This document shows positions 44,751-54,127 of a stretch of 64,000 nt of DNA, in pieces (the stretch's first letter is position 1; every line of letters starts with the position of its first letter). A program made the translations under genes and the position numbers. This DNA comes from Shewanella violacea DSS12 (GTDB lineage Bacteria; Pseudomonadota; Gammaproteobacteria; Enterobacterales; Shewanellaceae). The notes under the pieces were generated by a model. It had not been told where the DNA came from. It saw only the letters and a list, made by a program, of their open reading frames with translations, and ran no database searches. The stretch covers positions 2,276,824 to 2,340,823 of the forward strand of contig NC_014012.1 in the NCBI RefSeq assembly GCF_000091325.1. The letters run 5' to 3'.

Positions 44751-46802
44751 ATGAAAAAAACTGCAATCATACTCGCCATGGCTGGTGCCGGAGTCGCAAT
44801 GTCGGCTCAAGCCACATCGCCACAGCCTTTCAAGGTTCAAGACCTGGTTAAAATCAACAAACTTTATTCAACAACTTTATCTAATGATGGCAATAGCATC
44901 GTATTTGGCATCAAAAAATTTGATGCTGAAGGAAAAGCCAGTTCAGACCTTTATATCAAAGACTTGACGAAAAAGGACTCGAAGCCGAAGCAAATCACAT
45001 CCGCTGCCGGTACCGAGCATAACGCCGTATTTTCGGCCGATGACCAGTCAGTCTATTTTTTGGCCTCTCGTAATGGTTCTACCCAAGTATATCAATTACC
45101 TCTGACAGGGGGAGAAGCTCTACAAGTATCTGACTTACCACTGGATGTAGAAGGGTTTAAACTTTCTCAAGATGGCAAGCAAGTCGTGTTAAACATGCGT
45201 GTCTTCCCTGAATGCAAAGATCTTAAATGCTCTAAAGATAAATTCACCGCAGAAGCCGCACGTAAATCCACGGGCCGTGAATATAAGCAGTTGATGATCC
45301 GTCATTGGGATACCTGGAGCGACCACTCCCGTAGCCATCTGTTTGTGGCACAATTAAACGGCGAAAATATCACCACAGCCGTGGATGTCACCGCCGGCTT
45401 GGATACGGAAACGCCTCCCAAGCCATTCTCTGGCATGGAAGAGGTCACCTTTACTCCAGACGGAAAGTATGTGGTCTACAGTGCCAAGGCGCCGAGTAAA
45501 GAGCAGGCTTGGACAACTAACTATGACCTCTGGCAGGTGCCGGTAACAGGCGGTGATGGAGTTAATTTAACTGAGTCAAATAAGGCCTGGGATGCACATC
45601 CGACATACTCTGCCGATGGCCGTTATTTAGCTTATTTGGCGATGAAAAAGCCGGGTTTCGAAGCCGACAGATATCGCATCATGTTGCGTGATACCGTAAC
45701 GGGTCAGGAAAAAGAAGTGGCGCCTCTATGGGATAGAAGTGCGAGTTCAATGATTTTCGGTAAGGATAATAGAACCTTATACGTTACAGCCCAAGATGTG
45801 GGACAAGTCAGTATTTTTGAAGTGAACACGCAATTTGGTGACGTAAAAACCATTTACACCGAAGGCAGTAACAGCATAGTCGGTGTAACGGCTGATAAGA
45901 TTATCTTCAATAATAAGAGTCTGGTACAGCCAGGGGATCTCCACTCTATTAATTTTGATGGTCAAGACTTACAGAAACTGACCGATATCAATCATGAAAA
46001 ACTCGCCAAGATTAAATTCGGTGAATTTGAGCAGTTTAGTTTCAAGGGCTGGAATAATGAAGAGGTCCACGGTTACTGGATCAAGCCATCGAACTTCAAG
46101 GTTGGCACTCAATATCCTATCGCATTCCTAGTTCATGGCGGGCCTCAGGGTTCATTCGGCAATACTTTTAGCAGCCGCTGGAATGCTCAACTTTGGGCCG
46201 GCGCTGGTTATGGTGTGGTGATGATCGATTTCCATGGCTCTACCGGTTATGGGCAGGCATTTACTGATTCTATCTCTAAAGATTGGGGCGGTAAGCCACT
46301 TGAAGATCTTCAAAAAGGCCTAGCCGCGGTGACCAAGCAACAGAAATGGTTAGATTCAAGTCGTGCCTGTGCACTGGGTGGGTCATATGGTGGCTATATG
46401 ATGAACTGGATCCAGGGTAACTGGAGCGACGGCTTTAAATGTTTGGTGAATCATGCCGGACTATTCGATATGCGCTCCATGTATTATGTGACCGAAGAGC
46501 TCTGGTTCCCAGAATATGAGTTCGGTGGCACATATGATGAGAACAAGGAATTGTATGAGAAGTTTAACCCGGTCAATTACGTAGAGAACTGGAAAACACC
46601 CATGTTAGTGATCCACGGTGAGAAAGATTTCCGTGTTCCTTATGGGCAAGGATTGGCGGCATTTACCTTTATGCAGAGAAAAGGCATTCCATCTGAGTTA
46701 CTGATTTATCCGGAAGAGAATCATTGGATCCTCAACCCAGATAATCTGGAACTATGGTACGCCAATGTTTTGGGTTGGATGGACCGCTGGACTGAAAAGT
46801 AA
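44751..46802 (+). CDS. Secreted S9-family prolyl oligopeptidase-like peptidase
   Basis: About 683 residues from the ATG at 44751, where a good signal peptide begins (MKKTAIILAMAGAGVAMSAQA). An N-terminal beta-propeller (residues about 30-420) with repeated DG/G blocks precedes an alpha/beta hydrolase with the nucleophile in GGSYGGYMMNW (Ser near 544), Asp in HGEKDFRVPYGQ and His in ENHWI. It should release dipeptides from peptides in the periplasm. Not in an operon: a hairpin follows at 46837. The exact specificity (DPP-type or acylaminoacyl) cannot be told. Confidence 0.9.
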   Translation: MKKTAIILAMAGAGVAMSAQATSPQPFKVQDLVKINKLYSTTLSNDGNSIVFGIKKFDAEGKASSDLYIKDLTKKDSKPKQITSAAGTEHNAVFSADDQSVYFLASRNGSTQVYQLPLTGGEALQVSDLPLDVEGFKLSQDGKQVVLNMRVFPECKDLKCSKDKFTAEAARKSTGREYKQLMIRHWDTWSDHSRSHLFVAQLNGENITTAVDVTAGLDTETPPKPFSGMEEVTFTPDGKYVVYSAKAPSKEQAWTTNYDLWQVPVTGGDGVNLTESNKAWDAHPTYSADGRYLAYLAMKKPGFEADRYRIMLRDTVTGQEKEVAPLWDRSASSMIFGKDNRTLYVTAQDVGQVSIFEVNTQFGDVKTIYTEGSNSIVGVTADKIIFNNKSLVQPGDLHSINFDGQDLQKLTDINHEKLAKIKFGEFEQFSFKGWNNEEVHGYWIKPSNFKVGTQYPIAFLVHGGPQGSFGNTFSSRWNAQLWAGAGYGVVMIDFHGSTGYGQAFTDSISKDWGGKPLEDLQKGLAAVTKQQKWLDSSRACALGGSYGGYMMNWIQGNWSDGFKCLVNHAGLFDMRSMYYVTEELWFPEYEFGGTYDENKELYEKFNPVNYVENWKTPMLVIHGEKDFRVPYGQGLAAFTFMQRKGIPSELLIYPEENHWILNPDNLELWYANVLGWMDRWTEK

Positions 46803-46836
46803 CCTGTAATTTACCGCTTAATATAGTTAGATGAAG

Positions 46837-46863
46837 AGGTCAGATATTTATCTGGCCTTTTTT
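46837..46863 (+). terminator. Terminator of the S9 peptidase
   Basis: A 10-bp stem with one G-T pair (46837-46846 / 46849-46858) and a run of Ts, 35 bases after the stop. Confidence 0.7.
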
Positions 46864-46921
46864 GTCGATGATTTTTGTATAAACTGAATAATATCGTTTT
46901 AAGGTCTCAAAGGAGTGAAGC

Positions 46922-48247
46922 ATGCGGCTTATACAGTTATTAAAGAAAGAGTTGGCAAAAGAAGCCAGGGGCTGGGTAGATGAATCACTCATCACCCATG
47001 AGCAAGGCCAAGCTATTTTGGCTAAGTATGGTGAGTCATTGGATAATGACGCCAATAAAACCAGCTTTGGTTATTATCTCTTGATGGCATTAGGCAGTCT
47101 ATTTATCGGACTGGCCCTCATATTAATCATTTCACATAACTGGGATGAGATCCCAAGCTTGGTCAAAACCGGCGCCTTAATCTTACTCACGCTCACCACG
47201 AACCTAATAGGCTTACGTTTATATCTGACTAACCGGCATCAAGCCGCAAATATTTGGGTATTTTTTGGGGCCATATCCTATGGCACCAGTATTATGCTGA
47301 TTGCGCAAATTTACCACCTAGGTGAGCATTATCCAGATGGTATATATTGGTGGGCGTTAGGTGTTTTACCTTTAGTGCTATTAACCCGAAGTCGTTTGCT
47401 GTCATTACTGATGCTCGCGCTTGGGACAATCTGGCTGTGCGTAGAGGTAGGTGAAGCATTTTTCCCCGCGAGCTATCCTGTCTTTGTCTTATCTGCCCTG
47501 TTCCTTGCTCTGTATTGTCGCTCAACACCCATAATATTTGTCTTTAGTCTGTTTGCTCTGCTGGTTTGGCTTAACTTAGCCTTGGCTTGGCTGATGGGCA
47601 GCGGCATGAATTATGAGCCCTTTGGTGACTTGCTGCCATTCTCTCTTGCGCTTGGGCTGGTGTTTAATGGGCTGGCTTGGGCATTGATGCGTACATCGAA
47701 TCCTACATGGCGAGAGTATGGACTCGTGTTGCATCTTTGGCTCTTAAGAGTTTCAGTGGTGACTCTGCTCATACTCAGTTTTGAAGGTGTTTGGCACGAG
47801 TACTCATCTGAAAGTGACATGACTCTGGTATTAAGTATCGCTGCATTGATTATGTGCGGCGTGGTTTCTTGGCGACTGTCTGCTAAGAATGGCCGATACG
47901 CCTCGATGCCCGCGGTACTTTATAGTATTTGTTTCAGTATTTGTTTCATTGCTCAAGCCTACTTAAGCAGCGGGGATATGATTGCCGCTGTCACTATCAA
48001 TTTTTTATTGCTAGTGCTGGGCATAAGTTTGATTCGCCGAGGCATAGAGCAAGATGAAACCCAATACTTTTATACCGGAGTCGGGGTGTTGTTAGCGACG
48101 GCCTTTGTGCGATATTTCGATCTTATCGGTGATTATCTCGGCGGCGCGCTGCTGTTTCTTATTGCTGCGTCTATCATGATGCTGGCTGCCAGATATTGGC
48201 GATTACGCGGGCAAACAAAGCCAGGAGGGCGAGCGGATGAAGCTTAA
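46922..48247 (+). CDS. DUF2157 membrane protein
   Basis: A 441-residue membrane protein. An N-terminal cytoplasmic part (LAKEARGWVDESLITHEQ) that matches DUF2157 is followed by about 12 hydrophobic helices and a basic tail. Function unknown. It overlaps the GDYXXLXY gene by 11 bases, and the pairing is a known one. A G-rich GGAG lies before the ATG. Confidence 0.85.
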   Translation: MRLIQLLKKELAKEARGWVDESLITHEQGQAILAKYGESLDNDANKTSFGYYLLMALGSLFIGLALILIISHNWDEIPSLVKTGALILLTLTTNLIGLRLYLTNRHQAANIWVFFGAISYGTSIMLIAQIYHLGEHYPDGIYWWALGVLPLVLLTRSRLLSLLMLALGTIWLCVEVGEAFFPASYPVFVLSALFLALYCRSTPIIFVFSLFALLVWLNLALAWLMGSGMNYEPFGDLLPFSLALGLVFNGLAWALMRTSNPTWREYGLVLHLWLLRVSVVTLLILSFEGVWHEYSSESDMTLVLSIAALIMCGVVSWRLSAKNGRYASMPAVLYSICFSICFIAQAYLSSGDMIAAVTINFLLLVLGISLIRRGIEQDETQYFYTGVGVLLATAFVRYFDLIGDYLGGALLFLIAASIMMLAARYWRLRGQTKPGGRADEA

Positions 48248-48785
48248 TTCAGGGTTAGTACAAGACACGAACTGGTATCAGAGTCGTACCTTTAAGATAG
48301 GGCTCATCCTTGCGATCACTCTTCAGCTTTCGGTGCTAGTGGTAGAGTATTTGGGCTCAGTTTGGCCAATTTGGACCGGCACCCCAATCATACTCAAAAC
48401 CCAGCCTTATGATCCCAGAAGCTTGTTTCGAGGTAACTTTGTGCGTCTTAGTTATGATATCAGTCAAGTAGAGACTGATAATGCTAGTGATTATAAACTA
48501 GGCAGTGTCGTCTATGTCAGTGTAAAAGAAGGGCAGAGACATTGGCGCTTTCAAAGTCTCTCTAAGTTAAAACCGCTAACTGGGCTGTTTATACGTGGAA
48601 GGGTCAGGGCTAATTACGCTAACAGCTTATCTATCGAATATGGCATAGAGGCATTTTTCATGCCCAAAGAAAAAGCGCTTTTAGCACAAGAAACTCTGAG
48701 GGAGGGCGCATTGATGCGTATCTTTGTGTCAAGAAGCGGTAAAGCCCGGGTGCTGGAATTTGTCTGCCTAGGTGATGCTTGTTGA
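48237..48785 (+). CDS. GDYXXLXY-type membrane-anchored protein
   Basis: A 182-residue protein with one membrane helix (residues about 20-43) and an extracytoplasmic domain. The family signature G-D-Y-x-x-L-x-Y appears as G-N-F-V-R-L-S-Y (in LFRGNFVRLSYDIS), so two family residues are replaced but the frame is kept. RGRVRANYANSLSIEYGIEAFF is the second conserved block. It acts in an unknown process together with the DUF2157 gene it overlaps. Confidence 0.8.
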   Translation: MKLNSGLVQDTNWYQSRTFKIGLILAITLQLSVLVVEYLGSVWPIWTGTPIILKTQPYDPRSLFRGNFVRLSYDISQVETDNASDYKLGSVVYVSVKEGQRHWRFQSLSKLKPLTGLFIRGRVRANYANSLSIEYGIEAFFMPKEKALLAQETLREGALMRIFVSRSGKARVLEFVCLGDAC

Positions 48786-48924
48786 GATAAGTTGCTAAAT
48801 ACTGAACCAGACTCTGTATTCGGATCATCTTGGTACCAGTGTGGCCATCGAACAGGCGTTTAGCCAATAGACGGATTATATTTTGCAGTCCTTGATCTAA
48901 GATGAATCCATATAGCTGAAATAG

Positions 48925-48956
48925 AAAAACCGAAGTCGGGTGACTTCGGTTTTTTA
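48925..48956. terminator. Bidirectional terminator between the GDYXXLXY gene and aceA
   Basis: A 13-bp stem AAAAACCGAAGTC (48925-48937) with its partner (48942-48954), loop GGGT, T run on both strands. Confidence 0.85.
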
Positions 48957-49010
48957 TTTACCCTCTCCCGAATGTGGGATTCAGTAGGGGATTAGTCGAA
49001 CTGGATATGA

Positions 49011-50591
49011 TTAGAATTGGTTCATGGTGTTGTCTTTACCCGACGCCTTTAGCGCCTGATCACCAGAGAAGTACTGCTTGTGATCATCACCCATATCGGA
49101 ACCTGCCATGTTCTGGTGCTTAACACAGGCGATACCTTGACGGATCTCCTTGCGCTGAACATTCGCCACATAACCTAACATGCCTTGATCTCCGAAGTAC
49201 TCTTTGGCCAAGTTGTCGGTAGACAAGGCAGCCGTATGATACGTAGGCAAGGTGATTAGGTGATGGAAGATACCCGCTTCACGGGCTGAATCAGCCTGGA
49301 ATGTACGGATTTTCTCATCGGCCTGAATAGCAAGCTCGGTGCCATCGTAATCTATGCTCATCAAATCGGCACGGATATATGCAGAGACGTCTTGCCCTTC
49401 GAGCTTCATGCCATCGAAGATCTGTTGACGGAAGTTGAGTGTCCAGTTAAATGACGGCGAGTTGTTGTAAACCAGCTTAGCATTTGGCACGACTTCACGA
49501 ATGGCATTCACCATGGCACCTATTTGAGCCACATGGGGCTTTTCTGTCTCAATCCACAGTAAGTCAGCACCATTTTGAAGACTAGTGATACAGTCGAGTA
49601 CACAGCGTTCTTCACCAGTACCGGCGCGGAACTTGAATAGGCCGTTAGGCAGACGTGAAGGCTTAACCAGCTTATCGCCACGCTTAAAGACCACGTCGCC
49701 ATTTTCCAAATTGTTGCTAGTGACTTCCTCTGCTTCGATGAAAGAGTTGTACTTATCACCTAAGTCACCGGGCTCAGAAGTCACCGCAATTTTCTGGGTC
49801 AGACCCGCACCGAGAGAATCGGTACGTGCCACGATAACGCCATCATCTATACCCAGTTCCAGGAAGGCATAACGAACGGCATTGATCTTGGCCAAAAACT
49901 CAATATGGGGAACCGTTACCTTGCCATCTTGATGACCACATTGCTTCACATCAGAAACCTGATTTTCAAGCTGTATACAACAGGCACCGGCTTCAATCAT
50001 CTGCTTAGCCATCAAGTAAGTGGCTTCTTCGTTACCAAAACCCGCATCAATGTCGGCGATAATAGGCACAACATGAGTTTCGAAATTATCTATTTTATCT
50101 TGGATAGCGGCTTTATCGGCAGCCTCAGCTTTATCGAGTTCACGGAACAGGCCACCTAGCTCACGAGCATCAGCTTGGCGAAGGAAGGTATAAAGTTCGG
50201 CAATTAGGCTAGCGACTGAGGTTTTCTCATGCATGGATTGATCGGGCAGAGGACCAAACTCACTGCGCAGGGCTGCAACCATCCAACCAGACAGATAAAG
50301 ATAACATCGCTTAGTGGTCAGTAGGTGCTTCTTAATGGCTATCATCTTCTGTTGGCCGATGAAACCGTGCCAGCAACCTAACGACTGAGTGTATTTAGAG
50401 CTGTCAGTATCGTAATTAGCCATGTCTTCACGCATTATCTTAGCTGTGTACTTAGCAATGTCTAACCCTGTCTTAAATTGATTCTGAGCACGCATACGAG
50501 CGACTGACTCAGGGTTAATTGCATTCCAGGCATTACCTTCTTTCTTTATCAAGCTTGCTGCAGTATCAATATCGGTTGTGTAATTTGACAT
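49011..50591 (-). CDS. aceA: Isocitrate lyase
   Basis: A protein of 526 residues from the ATG at 50591 (GGAAGGGAC before it on the minus strand; a further upstream start at 50624 adds an unlikely 11 residues). It splits isocitrate to succinate and glyoxylate, the first step of the glyoxylate shunt. The substrate loop has K-Q-C-G-H (catalytic Cys, around residue 214) instead of the usual KKCGH, and the long form fits the large gammaproteobacterial type. It is divergent from the LysR gene, with glcB on the far side. Confidence 0.95.
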   Translation of the reverse strand: MSNYTTDIDTAASLIKKEGNAWNAINPESVARMRAQNQFKTGLDIAKYTAKIMREDMANYDTDSSKYTQSLGCWHGFIGQQKMIAIKKHLLTTKRCYLYLSGWMVAALRSEFGPLPDQSMHEKTSVASLIAELYTFLRQADARELGGLFRELDKAEAADKAAIQDKIDNFETHVVPIIADIDAGFGNEEATYLMAKQMIEAGACCIQLENQVSDVKQCGHQDGKVTVPHIEFLAKINAVRYAFLELGIDDGVIVARTDSLGAGLTQKIAVTSEPGDLGDKYNSFIEAEEVTSNNLENGDVVFKRGDKLVKPSRLPNGLFKFRAGTGEERCVLDCITSLQNGADLLWIETEKPHVAQIGAMVNAIREVVPNAKLVYNNSPSFNWTLNFRQQIFDGMKLEGQDVSAYIRADLMSIDYDGTELAIQADEKIRTFQADSAREAGIFHHLITLPTYHTAALSTDNLAKEYFGDQGMLGYVANVQRKEIRQGIACVKHQNMAGSDMGDDHKQYFSGDQALKASGKDNTMNQF

Positions 50592-50660
50592 GGTAAGTCC
50601 CTTCCTACAAAAAATTATTATCAACGATTGCTTCCGTCTAAAATAATAGTAATATTGAGC

Positions 50661-50677
50661 TAAATTAGTCTAATTTA
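50661..50677. promoter_or_regulatory. Putative LysR operator between aceA and lysR
   Basis: A 17-base palindrome TAAATTAGTCTAATTTA (7-base arms around GTC) in the 112-base divergent gap. The T-N11-A-like AT-rich form fits a LysR-type site. A closely related 17-base sequence at 51710-51726 precedes glcB. Confidence 0.55.
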
Positions 50678-50703
50678 TAGTAATTATCTTCGGTATTTGT
50701 TTT

Positions 50704-51648
50704 ATGAATATGTCTCGTATTGACCTGAATCTATTGGTTTATTTTGATGTTTTGCTCAGAGAGTTGAATGTGACACGCGCCGCAGATCAACTAGGTATCA
50801 GCCAACCTGCCATGAGTAATGGGCTTAAAAGGTTAAGAATTTTGTTCGATGATCCTCTGCTTATCAGAACCAGTAAGGGGATGACGCCGACGGAGAGGGC
50901 AAGTGAGCTAAAACCTGTGATCCGTGAGTTGTTAATCGGCTTGGAGAAAGCGGTACAACCTAAGGCCGAATTCAACGCGCGCGAGAGTGAGCAAGTGTTT
51001 CGCATGATGGCTTCGGACTATGCCGAGTCAACGCTCATTCCCTTATTAATCGCTCGCCTGCGCAATGAAGCGCCGAAAGTCATTTTGGATATCATGACAC
51101 CAAGTGACGTTAACTTTGCCGATGTAGAGCAAGGTAGAGTGGACATGGCGATTAACCGTTTCGATGAAATCCCTCAATCCTTTCATCAAAAAGTACTCTG
51201 GAAAGATACATTCAGTTGCCTTATTAACCGTAATAACCCTGTGCTTAAGGACTTTAATCTTAAAAATTATCTAAAATCACACCATGTATGGGTGAGTAAA
51301 ACCGGCATGGGAGTCGGAGTCGGCATGGATCCCGATGATGTCCAGCGTCTGGGATGGGTGGATGAAGCCCTAGCTAGAATCGATGCTAAGCGCCGTATCA
51401 CAGTGTTTACCCGCAATTATCAGGCGGCCAGTTCATTGGCAGAAAGGCAGGACTTGATTGCCACTGTGCCAAGTAAGATGGCCAGATTACAGCAAGATAA
51501 CCCTAGGGTGAGCATAGTGACACCGCCATTTGACATCCCACCCATAGAGTTGACCATGGCCTGGAGTCCTTTACTGCAACATAATCCGGCTCATCGATGG
51601 ATGAGAGAGCTCATCACAGAAACGGCTAGGATAATAGATAGATTCTAG
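50704..51648 (+). CDS. LysR-family regulator, probably of the glyoxylate shunt
   Basis: A 314-residue regulator. The HTH domain (RELNVTRAADQLGISQPAMSNGLKRLR, residues about 18-45 - split as shown by the LNVTRAADQLG and SQPAMSNGL parts) is followed by a LysR substrate domain (DYAESTLIPLLIARL). It is divergent from aceA and 187 bases before glcB, so both may be its targets. The effector is unknown. The ATG at 50704 or the one six bases later can serve as start. Confidence 0.85.
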   Translation: MNMSRIDLNLLVYFDVLLRELNVTRAADQLGISQPAMSNGLKRLRILFDDPLLIRTSKGMTPTERASELKPVIRELLIGLEKAVQPKAEFNARESEQVFRMMASDYAESTLIPLLIARLRNEAPKVILDIMTPSDVNFADVEQGRVDMAINRFDEIPQSFHQKVLWKDTFSCLINRNNPVLKDFNLKNYLKSHHVWVSKTGMGVGVGMDPDDVQRLGWVDEALARIDAKRRITVFTRNYQAASSLAERQDLIATVPSKMARLQQDNPRVSIVTPPFDIPPIELTMAWSPLLQHNPAHRWMRELITETARIIDRF

Positions 51649-51709
51649 TGGTTAGGCTGCAGCGTGATTCAAGCATTATAAGTTTTGTGAATGCTAACTA
51701 TAACTACGA

Positions 51710-51748
51710 TAAATTAGTGATATATATTCAGTCTGGATAGACTGAATA
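51710..51748 (+). promoter_or_regulatory. Operator-like motif and hairpin upstream of glcB
   Basis: TAAATTAGT (51710-51718) is identical to the left part of the aceA operator; the right half is imperfect. A separate 10-bp hairpin (TATTCAGTCT, 51725-51734 / 51739-51748) with loop GGAT follows; it may end the lysR transcript or help control glcB. Confidence 0.45.
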
Positions 51749-51835
51749 CAAGCTCTATTAACATCTTGCTCTATATGAGTCACCAAGTAGAGACGGCACT
51801 CATAGTGTCAATGTAACCTATTGGAAGGGAAAAAT

Positions 51836-54004
51836 ATGACATCACGTATTCAAGTTGGCAATTTACAGGTCGCTACCTCACTGTTCGAGTTAGTCAATCA
51901 GCAGATGATCCCCGGAACCGACATTTCATCGGAACGCTTTTGGATCTCACTTGAATCCATTATTGATGATCTAACCCCAAAGAACAGAGACTTATTAGCC
52001 CGTCGTGATGAGTTACAAGCTCAGATAGACAAGTGGCATACAGAACATAAGGTCCATGACCCTCTGGCCTATAAGGCATTTTTGCAACAGATAGGTTATC
52101 TGGTTACCGAAGGTGAGGATTTCACCATCACCACAGAAAATGTTGATATTGAAATTGCTCTGCAGGCTGGACCTCAGCTTGTTGTCCCGGTTAAAAATGC
52201 CCGTTTTGCCCTTAATGCTGCTAACGCGCGTTGGGGGAGCTTATATGATGCACTTTATGGTACCGATGCCATCAGTGAAGCTGGGGGCGCCGAGATTGGT
52301 AGTGGTTTTAATCCAGTACGTGGCAGTAAGGTCATAGCGTTTGCCAAGCAGCATTTAGACCAACTGGCTCCTTTAGCAATTGGCAGCCATAGCGAGGTAA
52401 GCCATTATCAAATTGATCGAGACCAGCTAGTAATCACCCTAAGCGATGGCACAGATACTCAACTTAAACAGCCTGGAAAATTGGTGGGATATCTGGGAAA
52501 TCTGGTGGCGCCACATGCCATTTTACTGAAGAATAATGGTTTGCATGTTGAGATTCAGATAGACAGAAATCACTCCATAGGCAAGACAGATCTGGCGGGC
52601 ATGAAAGACCTACTGGTAGAAGCTGCTGTAACCACCATCATGGATTGTGAAGACTCGGTGGCTGCTGTCGATGCAGAAGACAAGTGTGAGGTCTATCAAA
52701 ACTGGTTAGGCTTGATGAAAGGTGATCTCACCGCCCAGTTAATCAAAGGCGGTAAGACAATAACCCGAGAACTCAATCTAGATCGTCGTTATTTGTCTGT
52801 TCAGGGGCGGGAGTTTACGCTGCCAGGTCGAAGTCTGTTGTTTATTCGTAATGTTGGCCACCTGATGACTAATGATGCCATTTTAGACAAGGCGGGTGAC
52901 GAGATCCCTGAGGGGATCTTAGATGGTATGGTATCGGTATTGGCGGCCTTGCACGATCTTAAGGGCAATAATAAGCAACGCACTAATAGCCGAGCGGGTT
53001 CGATTAATATTGTTAAACCTAAAATGCATGGACCCGATGAGGTGGCATTTACCTGTGAGCTGTTTAGCCGTATCGAAGATGCACTCAGTCTCTCCAGAAA
53101 TACCATCAAACTTGGGATCATGGATGAAGAGCGCAGGACAACGGTGAACTTGAAAGAATGTATTCGCGTGGCTAAGGAGAGAGTGGTGTTTATTAACACA
53201 GGATTTCTCGATAGAACCGGCGATGAGATCCACACTTCTATGTTAGCCGGCCCCTTTGTACCTAAAACACTGATGAAGCAACAAGCCTGGATTAAGGCCT
53301 ATGAGGATTGGAATGTCGATGTAGGACTGGCATGTGGCTTACCCGGCCGTGCTCAGATAGGTAAGGGCATGTGGGCCATGCCTGATGAGATGGCGGCCAT
53401 GCTTGCGCAAAAAACGGCTCATCCCAATGCAGGGGCTAATACGGCCTGGGTACCATCTCCCAATGGCGCCATACTGCATTCAACACATTATCATCAAATT
53501 AATGTCGCCGAGAAACAACAAGAATTGTCTAACAGACCCCATGCAAAATTAGATGACATCTTGACGATCCCCTTGTTGTCACAAAGCTTAACCGATGAAG
53601 AGATCCAACGTGAACTGGACAACAATGCCCAGGGGATCTTAGGTTACGTGGTACGTTGGATAGATAGTGGGGTTGGCTGTTCCAAAGTGCCTGATATCAA
53701 CAACGTGGGACTAATGGAAGATAGAGCGACCTTGAGAATATCATCACAATATATCGCCAATTGGCTTGAGCATAAGATCTGTACCCAGGCGCAAGTTATC
53801 GCTTCCATGAAGAGAATGGCTGCGGTTGTTGATAAACAAAATGCCGGTGATGGCCTCTATCACAAGATGGCACCAGATTTCAGTGGCATCGCCTTTAACG
53901 CGGCGCTTGATCTGGTGTTTAAAGGAAAGGATCAGCCATCGGGTTACACTGAACCCTTGCTCCATGCTTATCGTATTAAAAAGAAGGCAGAGCAAACTCA
54001 ATAA
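51836..54004 (+). CDS. glcB: Malate synthase G
   Basis: A 722-residue enzyme from the ATG at 51836 (GGAAGGG upstream; a TTG five codons before is less likely). It condenses glyoxylate with acetyl-CoA to malate. Characteristic parts: [34 protein letters not shown] (catalytic Asp/Glu metal residues), NRKHDLK-type region here as [35 protein letters not shown], and the late WMPSPTAA-like strand. With aceA it completes the glyoxylate shunt, which allows growth on acetate or fatty acids. Confidence 0.95.
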   Translation: MTSRIQVGNLQVATSLFELVNQQMIPGTDISSERFWISLESIIDDLTPKNRDLLARRDELQAQIDKWHTEHKVHDPLAYKAFLQQIGYLVTEGEDFTITTENVDIEIALQAGPQLVVPVKNARFALNAANARWGSLYDALYGTDAISEAGGAEIGSGFNPVRGSKVIAFAKQHLDQLAPLAIGSHSEVSHYQIDRDQLVITLSDGTDTQLKQPGKLVGYLGNLVAPHAILLKNNGLHVEIQIDRNHSIGKTDLAGMKDLLVEAAVTTIMDCEDSVAAVDAEDKCEVYQNWLGLMKGDLTAQLIKGGKTITRELNLDRRYLSVQGREFTLPGRSLLFIRNVGHLMTNDAILDKAGDEIPEGILDGMVSVLAALHDLKGNNKQRTNSRAGSINIVKPKMHGPDEVAFTCELFSRIEDALSLSRNTIKLGIMDEERRTTVNLKECIRVAKERVVFINTGFLDRTGDEIHTSMLAGPFVPKTLMKQQAWIKAYEDWNVDVGLACGLPGRAQIGKGMWAMPDEMAAMLAQKTAHPNAGANTAWVPSPNGAILHSTHYHQINVAEKQQELSNRPHAKLDDILTIPLLSQSLTDEEIQRELDNNAQGILGYVVRWIDSGVGCSKVPDINNVGLMEDRATLRISSQYIANWLEHKICTQAQVIASMKRMAAVVDKQNAGDGLYHKMAPDFSGIAFNAALDLVFKGKDQPSGYTEPLLHAYRIKKKAEQTQ

Positions 54005-54045
54005 AGAGATATGCATTAACTGAACTTATTGCGATCCAGGTAAAT

Positions 54046-54082
54046 AAAAGCCGGTTAACACCATGATGTTAACCGGCTTTTT
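54046..54082. terminator. Bidirectional terminator between glcB and adhE
   Basis: A 15-bp perfect stem (54046-54060 / 54067-54081, GCCGGTTAACA) with loop CCATGA and T tails on both strands, between two convergent genes. Confidence 0.88.
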
Positions 54083-54127
54083 AGACTCTATAGATTTTAT
54101 CTAGCGTGTAGAGTCAAGCATGGGCAA

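Noticed and set aside
52801-53235. Long minus-strand frame inside glcB
   Set aside because: A shadow of the real coding strand with no family features.
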